The position numbers and the translations under genes were made by a program. This document shows, piece by piece, positions 57,918-64,000 of a stretch of 64,000 nt of DNA (its first letter is position 1; each line of letters opens with the position of its first letter). Source of the stretch: Williamsia herbipolensis (GTDB lineage Bacteria > Actinomycetota > Actinomycetes > Mycobacteriales > Mycobacteriaceae); assembly GCF_000964005.1 (NCBI RefSeq), contig NZ_JXYP01000038.1, positions 124,001 through 188,000 on the forward strand. The letters run 5' to 3'. Under the pieces are notes generated by a model, which saw only the letters and a program-made list of their open reading frames with translations, searched no databases and was not told the origin of the DNA.

Positions 57918-59966
57918 ATGACAGACAGCATGATCCCGATCTCCTCGGTGCTCGTCGCCAACCGCGGCGAGATCGCCGTGCGCGTGATGCGATCGCTTCG
58001 CGCGATGGGTATCCGCTCCATCGCCGTGTTCAGCGACGCCGACGCCGACGCCCTGCACGTCACGGTCGCCGACGATGCCGTGGGCATCGGTCCCGCCCCC
58101 GCCCGCGAGAGCTACCTCGACATCGACAAGGTGATCGCCGCGGCCATCGCCACCGGCGCCGACGCGATCCACCCGGGGTACGGATTCCTCTCGGAGAACA
58201 GCGCGTTCGCGACCGCCTGCGAAGCGGCCGGCATCGTCTTCATCGGTCCGACGCCCGAGGCCATGACCGTGATGAGCGACAAGATCACCGCGAAGAACAC
58301 CGTCTCGGCCCACGACGTCCCCGTCGTACCCGGCGTCGCCCGGCCCGGCCTCACCGACGACGACCTCACCGAGGCCGCGCGCGACATCGGATACCCGGTG
58401 CTCGTCAAACCGTCGGCCGGTGGCGGCGGCAAGGGGATGCGCGTCGTCACCGAACCGTCGGCCCTTCCCGCCGCGCTCGCCGGTGCCCGCCGCGAGGCCG
58501 CCTCGTCCTTCGGCGACGACACCCTGTTCCTCGAGCGATTCGTGTTGTCGCCGAGACACATCGAGGTACAGGTGCTCGCCGACGCCCACGGTGGGGTCAT
58601 CCACCTCGGCGAGCGGGAATGCAGCCTGCAGCGTCGTCACCAGAAGGTGATCGAGGAGGCTCCCTCACCCCTGCTCGACGAGGCGACCCGAGCACGTATC
58701 GGGGCCGCAGCCTGCGACACCGCGCGCAGCGTCGGGTATCGGGGCGCCGGGACGGTCGAGTTCATCGTCTCCGCCGACCGACCCGACGAGTTCTTCTTCA
58801 TGGAGATGAACACACGGTTGCAGGTCGAGCATCCGGTGACGGAACTGGTGACCGGGATCGATCTGGTGGAGTGGCAGATCCGCGTCGCTCGAGGCGAGAA
58901 GCTCGCCATCGCGCAGGACGACGTGACGATGACCGGACACGCGATCGAGGCCCGCGTCTACGCCGAGGACCCCGCGCGCGGCTTCATCCCGACCGGCGGC
59001 ACGGTGATCGATCTGGTCGAGCCCCGGGGCACCGGCATCCGCATCGATTCCGGCCTCGTCACCGGCACCGTGGTCAGCAGTCATTACGACCCGATGCTGT
59101 CGAAGGTGATCGCCCACGGGCCCGACCGCGCCTCCGCCCTCGCGCGGCTCGACACCGCCTTGGCCGGGACCGGGGTGCTCGGTGTGGGCACCAACATCGA
59201 CTTCCTGCGCACCGTTCTCGCCGAGGACGACGTGCTCGCCGGTCGCCTCGACACCGGCTTCCTCGACCGACTCGTCGAGACCATCGTTGCTCCCGTCGTC
59301 CCGGACGACGCGGTCATCGCCGCCGCCGTCGCCGGATGGGCGGCACGCTGGCGCGACGCCGGCTCCGATCCGTGGTCACGACCCACCGGCTGGCGGGCCT
59401 CACGACCCGACGCGCCGACCGTCGTCCGCCTGCAGGCCGGGCCCGACATCCGTGTGGTGTCGGTGACAGGGACACCGGACGACGCGCGGGTCTCCCTCGA
59501 CGACGCCGCCGCGCTGCACGTGTCGGTCGCGGTGTCGGACGAGGGTGTCGCGATCACCACCGACGGCATCCGGCGACGGTATCGAGTCGCTCAGCGGGGC
59601 AACGACATCTGGGTGGATCGCACCGGGGGCACATGGTCGCTGTCGCAGATCCCGGCGGGTACGGGAAGCGCCGGCGCCGACGCGGCAACCGACGCCGACC
59701 TCCGGAGCCCCATGCCGGGGTCGGTCATCGCGGTCGGCGTCGCCGACGGTGACGAGGTCGCCGCGGGGACGGTGGTCGTCATCGTCGAGGCCATGAAGAT
59801 GGAACACACGCTGAGCGCACCGGTCGACGGTCGGGTCGAGCTGTCAGCCGCGGTCGGCGATCATGTTGGCGTCGGCGAACTACTCGCCCGCGTTATCCCG
59901 ACCGACACCGGGACATCCGCCGACACCGAGATATCCACGGGAACGACACCAGGGGAAACAGCATGA
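57918..59966 (+). CDS. accA1: Biotin-dependent acyl-CoA carboxylase alpha subunit
   Basis: A 682-residue protein with biotin carboxylase ([18 protein letters not shown]-grasp [24 protein letters not shown]), a middle BT-like domain, and a C-terminal biotin carrier domain with the biotinyl Lys in [10 protein letters not shown]. It carboxylates its biotin and passes CO2 to the AccD1 active site. The gene begins 4 bp after accD1 and its stop overlaps fadE (ATGA). All catalytic motifs look intact. Confidence 0.94.
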   Translation: MTDSMIPISSVLVANRGEIAVRVMRSLRAMGIRSIAVFSDADADALHVTVADDAVGIGPAPARESYLDIDKVIAAAIATGADAIHPGYGFLSENSAFATACEAAGIVFIGPTPEAMTVMSDKITAKNTVSAHDVPVVPGVARPGLTDDDLTEAARDIGYPVLVKPSAGGGGKGMRVVTEPSALPAALAGARREAASSFGDDTLFLERFVLSPRHIEVQVLADAHGGVIHLGERECSLQRRHQKVIEEAPSPLLDEATRARIGAAACDTARSVGYRGAGTVEFIVSADRPDEFFFMEMNTRLQVEHPVTELVTGIDLVEWQIRVARGEKLAIAQDDVTMTGHAIEARVYAEDPARGFIPTGGTVIDLVEPRGTGIRIDSGLVTGTVVSSHYDPMLSKVIAHGPDRASALARLDTALAGTGVLGVGTNIDFLRTVLAEDDVLAGRLDTGFLDRLVETIVAPVVPDDAVIAAAVAGWAARWRDAGSDPWSRPTGWRASRPDAPTVVRLQAGPDIRVVSVTGTPDDARVSLDDAAALHVSVAVSDEGVAITTDGIRRRYRVAQRGNDIWVDRTGGTWSLSQIPAGTGSAGADAATDADLRSPMPGSVIAVGVADGDEVAAGTVVVIVEAMKMEHTLSAPVDGRVELSAAVGDHVGVGELLARVIPTDTGTSADTEISTGTTPGETA

Positions 59967-61138
59967 CCATGACCAGCTCGGAATCGATCTCGACGGCGAA
60001 CCTGCCCGAGGACTATCGCGACCTCAAGGCGACGGTGGCCGACTTCGCCCGGTCGGTGGTTGCCCCGGTGTCGGCGAAGCACGATGCGGAGCGCTCGTTC
60101 CCGTACGAGGTCGTCGCGGGGATGGCGGAGATGGGCCTGTTCGGGCTGCCGTTCCCCGAGGAGTACGGAGGCATGGGCGGCGACTACTTCGCGTTGTGCC
60201 TCGCACTCGAGGAACTCGGCAAGGTCGATCAGAGCGTCGCCATCACCCTGGAGGCCGGAGTCTCCTTGGGCGCGATGCCGATCTACAGCTTCGGGACCGA
60301 GGAGCAGAAGCAGGAGTGGTTGCCGCGCTTGACGAGTGGGCAGGCGCTCGGCGCGTTCGGTCTCACCGAGGCGGGCGGCGGCAGTGACGCCGGCGCGACG
60401 AAGACCACCGCCGTCCTCGACGGCGACGAGTGGGTCATCAACGGCTCCAAGCAGTTCATCACCAACTCCGGCACCGACATCACCGAGCTCGTGACCGTCG
60501 CCGCGGTGACCGGGGCCGACGCCAACGGCCACAAGCAGATCTCGTCGATCATCGTTCCGACGTCATCGGCCGGCTTCGCCGCGGGCCCGTCGTACGACAA
60601 GGTCGGGTGGAACGCCTCGGACACCCACCCGCTCACCTTCAACGACGTGCGGGTGCCTCGCGAGAACTTGCTCGGCGAACAGGGGCGCGGGTACGCCAAC
60701 TTCCTCCGCATCCTCGACGAGGGCCGCATCGCCATCGCGGCGTTGGCCGTCGGGGTCGCACAGGGGTGCGTCGACGAGTGCGTGCGGTACGCGAAGGAAC
60801 GGTCGGCGTTCGGCCGACCCATCGGCGACAACCAGTCGATCGCGTTCACCATCGCCCGCATGGAGGCCCGCGCTTACGCGGCGCGCACCGCCTACTACGA
60901 CGCCGCCGCGTTGATGCTGGCGGGCAAGCCGTTCAAGACCCAGGCGTCGATCGCGAAGATGGTGGCCTCGGAGGCCGCGATGGACAACTCGCGCGACGGC
61001 ACCCAGGTACACGGCGGCTACGGCTACATGAACGAGTACACGGTCGCCCGGCATTACCGCGACAGCAAGATCCTCGAGATCGGCGAGGGCACCACCGAGG
61101 TGCAGCTGATGCTCATCGCCCGCAGCCTCGGTTTGTAG
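59963..61138 (+). CDS. Acyl-CoA dehydrogenase, probably isovaleryl-CoA type (FadE19-like)
   Basis: A 391-residue FAD acyl-CoA dehydrogenase with [37 protein letters not shown] and the catalytic Glu region [19 protein letters not shown]. With the carboxylase genes it fits leucine catabolism: isovaleryl-CoA to 3-methylcrotonyl-CoA, then carboxylation. The Glu in EGTTEVQ is at the position used by short/medium-chain enzymes, not the variant site of classical isovaleryl-CoA dehydrogenase. Its exact substrate is therefore inferred from the operon. Confidence 0.9.
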   Translation: MTMTSSESISTANLPEDYRDLKATVADFARSVVAPVSAKHDAERSFPYEVVAGMAEMGLFGLPFPEEYGGMGGDYFALCLALEELGKVDQSVAITLEAGVSLGAMPIYSFGTEEQKQEWLPRLTSGQALGAFGLTEAGGGSDAGATKTTAVLDGDEWVINGSKQFITNSGTDITELVTVAAVTGADANGHKQISSIIVPTSSAGFAAGPSYDKVGWNASDTHPLTFNDVRVPRENLLGEQGRGYANFLRILDEGRIAIAALAVGVAQGCVDECVRYAKERSAFGRPIGDNQSIAFTIARMEARAYAARTAYYDAAALMLAGKPFKTQASIAKMVASEAAMDNSRDGTQVHGGYGYMNEYTVARHYRDSKILEIGEGTTEVQLMLIARSLGL

Positions 61139-61222
61139 GTCCCGCGCCAGGGCTGGAGAACGGTCGTTCTCACATCGTGGGACGACCGGAAATAGACGGG
61201 GGACAACGGCGTTGACGCTGGC

Positions 61223-62008
61223 ATGACGAACCCCAGCACGAATGACCTCAGCAGCAAGGCCACGACCCTTCTCGAACTGCACAAGCCCGGCGACCCGGTG
61301 ATCCTGCCGACCGTGTGGGACGCGTGGTCGGCGAACCTCGCCGTCGCCGCGGGCTTCACCGCGCTGACCGCGGGAAGCCACCCCATCTCCGACTCGATCG
61401 GCAAGTCCGACAACGAGGGACTCACGTTCGACGAGGTGCTGACCCGCATCAAGCAGATCACCGCCGCGGTCGACGTGCCGATCTCGGTCGACATCGAATC
61501 GGGCTACGGCGAGGACCCGAAGCGCCTGATCGAGGGGCTCATCGACGCCGGGGCCGTGGGCCTCAACATCGAGGACACCGTGCACAGCGAGGGTGGTCGC
61601 CTGCGTGAGGCGCAGGAGCACGCCGACTTCGTCGGCGCACTGCGTGCGGCGTCGGATGCGACCGACGTCCATGTCGTCGTCAACGCCCGCACCGACCTCT
61701 TCGTGAAGGAGATCGGCGACGAGTCCGACCGCGTCGACCGCGCGATCGCGCGCCTGAAACTGGCTGCCGAGGCCGGCGCCGATGTGCTGTACCCGGTCGG
61801 CTTCCACAGCGACGACGTCCAGAAGCGTCTGACCTCCGAACTGCCCCTGCCGGTCAACGCCATCGGCCACCCGGTCAACAGCGACAAGGCGACACTCGCC
61901 GGACTCGGCGTGGGACGCGTCAGCTTCGGTCCCATCTGGCAGATGGTTCTCGCCGAGCGGTCGAACGAGATCCTCGCGCGCTGGAAGTGGTCTCCATCCA
62001 CGACGTGA
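61223..62008 (+). CDS. Isocitrate lyase/PEP mutase-family enzyme
   Basis: A 261-residue TIM-barrel protein of the ICL/PEP-mutase superfamily. It has LPTVWDAWSANLAVAAGFTALTAGSHPISDSIG at the start, Mg-binding SVDIESGYGEDP and GLNIEDT, and VVVNARTDLF. The Cys of the true isocitrate lyase motif (KKCGH) is absent. Related enzymes cleave oxaloacetate-like or 2-methylisocitrate-like acids, or phosphonopyruvate. It follows fadE with 84 bp between and ends at a strong hairpin, so it may be a separate unit. Confidence 0.87.
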   Translation: MTNPSTNDLSSKATTLLELHKPGDPVILPTVWDAWSANLAVAAGFTALTAGSHPISDSIGKSDNEGLTFDEVLTRIKQITAAVDVPISVDIESGYGEDPKRLIEGLIDAGAVGLNIEDTVHSEGGRLREAQEHADFVGALRAASDATDVHVVVNARTDLFVKEIGDESDRVDRAIARLKLAAEAGADVLYPVGFHSDDVQKRLTSELPLPVNAIGHPVNSDKATLAGLGVGRVSFGPIWQMVLAERSNEILARWKWSPSTT

Positions 62009-62011
62009 GAG

Positions 62012-62045
62012 ACGGCAGGCGCGGTAACACGCGCCTGCCGTTTCT
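62012..62045 (+). terminator. Intrinsic terminator after the ICL-family gene
   Basis: ACGGCAGGCGCG (62012-62023) pairs perfectly with CGCGCCTGCCGT (62030-62041) around GTAACA and is followed by TTCT. It begins 4 bp after the stop. Confidence 0.85.
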
Positions 62046-62172
62046 GCGCGTCGGCGACGTGTGGTTTTTCTGACAGCCGTTTCGCCACCTCTCGAGTACC
62101 CCGACCGGACGAGCGACCGTAGCCTTTCGCGAAAGTCGCTATTCAGTTCATCAAAGAATCTCGGGGATTCGC

Positions 62173-63201
62173 GTGATCAGAATCGTTGCGTCGGCACTGG
62201 CGGTGCTCGCCGCTGTCGCCATGGTGGCCACCGTCGCACCGGGGGTGAGCACGGCGCAGCCCGTGGTCCGCCCATCCTCGGTCGGCGCCACCCCTGATCT
62301 GTCCGAACCCGGGCCCTTCCGGGTCACGTCGACCGAACCGGTCACGCCCTGCCGAGGTCCCGGTGCCCCCGAGCAGATCCGCAGCGTCCGCGAGCAGGGA
62401 GCGCGTTCGCCTCTGCTGTGTACCTCCGCCGCACCGATCGGCTCGGGGCCCGACAACGGTGTCGACTTCTACGCACCCGACGGTGCGCCCGGGCGCCGCC
62501 CACTCGTCGTGTTCGTCGCCGGCAGCGGCGCCAACCCCGGTTACTTCGTCCGCATGGTGACCCACTGGGCCAGTCACGGGTTCGTCGTCGCGGTGGCCTA
62601 CAACGCCCGGGAGATCGCCCCCGAGAGCGTGTTCACCGGCATCCGGCGTGCGCTCGCCGCCGCCAACGACCCTCGCTCGCCGCTGTACGGCCGGATCGAC
62701 CCGTCACGGGTCATCTTCGCCGGCCATTCCGCCGGTGCCACCAAGGCGCTCGAGTCCGCGAGCCTCATCGCGTCTCCCCCTCCGCAGGTCGTAACCGATC
62801 GCCTCCCTCTCACCGTCCCGCCCGGCGTCCGGGTGGTCGGGGTCCTCGCGATGGCGCCCGACATCTACACCCTGCCCGGACCATCGCGCACACCGACGCT
62901 GATCACCACCGGCACCGACGACCGCACCGCGTCGCCGAACCTGCTGCGCCCCGTCATCGTCGATCGCCTGACCGCGCCGACGTGGTTCACCGTGGCGCGC
63001 GGAGCTCCCCACCTCGCCGCGGTCGATCCGGTGGCCGACTACCCGCTGACCCGTATCGGGTTGGCGTTCCTGGAGTTCGTCGCGGGCAGCGGCACCTACT
63101 GCCGTGCCTTCGTCGGCGCCGACCCTCCGGTTCTCGCCGATCCTGTTCTCGCCGTGTCCGTTCGCAACGCCGCGGCGCGCTCACTGGCCTGCACACGCTG
63201 A
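62173..63201 (+). CDS. Secreted alpha/beta hydrolase (chlorophyllase/PET-hydrolase-like)
   Basis: A 342-residue exported hydrolase. A signal peptide of about 28 residues (ASALAVLAAVAMVATVAPGVSTA) is followed by the alpha/beta fold: RRPLVVFVAGSGANPGYF oxyanion region, the nucleophile elbow AGHSAGATK, DDRTASPNLL and a late His in RGAPHLAAV. Two Cys near the start (TPCRG, LLCTS) and two near the end (TYCRAF, LACTR) suggest disulfides. The natural ester substrate is unknown. The GTG at 62173 follows GGGGAT. It may be co-transcribed with the next glycosyltransferase. Confidence 0.87.
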   Translation: MIRIVASALAVLAAVAMVATVAPGVSTAQPVVRPSSVGATPDLSEPGPFRVTSTEPVTPCRGPGAPEQIRSVREQGARSPLLCTSAAPIGSGPDNGVDFYAPDGAPGRRPLVVFVAGSGANPGYFVRMVTHWASHGFVVAVAYNAREIAPESVFTGIRRALAAANDPRSPLYGRIDPSRVIFAGHSAGATKALESASLIASPPPQVVTDRLPLTVPPGVRVVGVLAMAPDIYTLPGPSRTPTLITTGTDDRTASPNLLRPVIVDRLTAPTWFTVARGAPHLAAVDPVADYPLTRIGLAFLEFVAGSGTYCRAFVGADPPVLADPVLAVSVRNAAARSLACTR

Positions 63202-63228
63202 CCATCCCCGCCGACCGGAGGACACACC

Positions 63229-64000
63229 TTGCCCCGCATCCTGGTCATGACCTCGCCCGCACGCGGCGTGATGTACCCGATCGTCGAGACGCTTCTGGAG
63301 CTCCGCGACCGCGGGCACGACATCCACATGATCACCATCGCCGACGAGGTGCCGATGCTGCGCGGCCTGGGACTGTCGGCCTCGCCGCTGCCGCCCGAGA
63401 TCGACGAGGCGCTACCGGGCGACTGGCGGGGCGACGACACGCGGACACCCAACTCGCTGACCGACCGACTGCTGTCGCGGATCGACGCCGAGTTCAGCCA
63501 CCTCACCGCCGCTGTGGCCGACCATCGCCCCGACATGATCCTCACCGACGTGGTGGCCACCGGCGCCCAGTGCGCGGCCGAGGCGTCGGGCCTTCCGTGG
63601 GCCATCTGGAGCGCGACCTTCCTACCGCTGTTCACCACCGACGGGCCGCCGATCGGGTTGGGGCTCACGCCTCGCGACGGACGACTACCGCACCTGCGGG
63701 ACGCGGTCATCGCCCGTGCGGCGCAGAGCATCTGGGATCTCACCTTCCGACGGAAGTTCAACCGCGCACGACGCGGGTTCAGCCTCCCCGAGCTCAGACA
63801 CTGCGACGGGGTCATCCGTCGAGCGCCTCTGGTCCTGAGCCTGTGCGGCGCGCCCCTCGAGCGCCCTCGCGTCGACTGGCCTCCCACCGTGACGATGGTC
63901 GGACCATCGCTGTGGGCCCCGCCCGGCGACCGCGACCCCCGCATCGACGCGATCGACGGCCCGATCGCCCTGGTGACGTGCTCCACCGAGCTGCAGGCCG
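63229..64000 (+). CDS. GT1-family glycosyltransferase, 3' end outside the window
   Basis: 257 codons are visible. The TTG at 63229 has GGAGG seven bases upstream. The N-terminal domain reads PRILVMTSPARGVMYPIVETLLELRDRGHDIHMITI, typical of UGT/macrolide-type GT-B enzymes with the acceptor-side His/Arg. The region RPDMILTDVVATGAQCAAEASGLPW also matches, and GPIALVTCSTELQ begins the C-terminal nucleotide-sugar domain as the window ends. Such enzymes glycosylate lipids, natural products or xenobiotics. It lies 27 bp after the hydrolase gene. Confidence 0.88.
   Translation, partial: MPRILVMTSPARGVMYPIVETLLELRDRGHDIHMITIADEVPMLRGLGLSASPLPPEIDEALPGDWRGDDTRTPNSLTDRLLSRIDAEFSHLTAAVADHRPDMILTDVVATGAQCAAEASGLPWAIWSATFLPLFTTDGPPIGLGLTPRDGRLPHLRDAVIARAAQSIWDLTFRRKFNRARRGFSLPELRHCDGVIRRAPLVLSLCGAPLERPRVDWPPTVTMVGPSLWAPPGDRDPRIDAIDGPIALVTCSTELQA

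Overview
The window is high-GC actinobacterial chromosome, most likely from a mycolic-acid-containing Mycobacteriales genus close to Gordonia; the genus is an inference. The evidence is gene order. asd-lysC, leuA, murT-gatD, recR-ybaB, an SRPBCC gene, a tuberculostearate gene pair, dnaX, a Rv3722c-type aspartate aminotransferase, the SRP RNA and tRNA-Ser(GGA) follow the order of M. tuberculosis Rv3708c to Rv3722c, with accessory genes inserted between them. Many genes also show a TANNNT -10 hexamer 6-7 nt before an ATG or GTG, the usual sign of leaderless actinobacterial mRNAs. No insertion sequence, integrase, phage gene, CRISPR array or origin was seen.

1-14 kb: a partial catalase; a coupled 2-oxoglutarate/Fe(II) oxygenase and amidohydrolase pair; aspartate-family synthesis (asd, lysC with an internal beta-subunit start); a PIG-V-like membrane mannosyltransferase; and a TetR-MFS-nitroreductase-FUSC cluster with two matching operator-like sequences. 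14-31 kb: leuA behind a leucine-rich leader peptide and hairpin; an SDR, an HxlR regulator and a Baeyer-Villiger-type monooxygenase; LysR and an EamA exporter whose reading frame runs 121 nt into murT; murT-gatD; kinase-recR-ybaB; and a zinc importer (aztA opposite aztB, propeller lipoprotein, aztC, aztD) around a Zur-like operator.

31-47 kb: tmsA-tmsB (10-methyl fatty acids); an eight-copy, exactly 21-bp-phased inverted repeat array; dnaX; two GT87 mannosyltransferases; aspC; SRP RNA; tRNA-Ser; a Nudix gene; an intact hen1 followed by a frameshifted and truncated pnkp; and small regulators and enzymes.

47-64 kb: a protein with two blocks of 13-residue Ca2+-binding repeats; a lipoprotein divergent from a tightly coupled operon encoding two IniA/IniC-like dynamins, a membrane-anchored Hsp70-like ATPase, a His/Asp-rich protein and an ECF sigma factor; a small exported protein; a leucine-catabolism operon (accD1-accA1-fadE) behind an inverted repeat; an isocitrate-lyase-family enzyme; a secreted hydrolase; and a partial GT1 glycosyltransferase. 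The dynamin/Hsp70/sigma operon and the phased repeat array are the least explained items.
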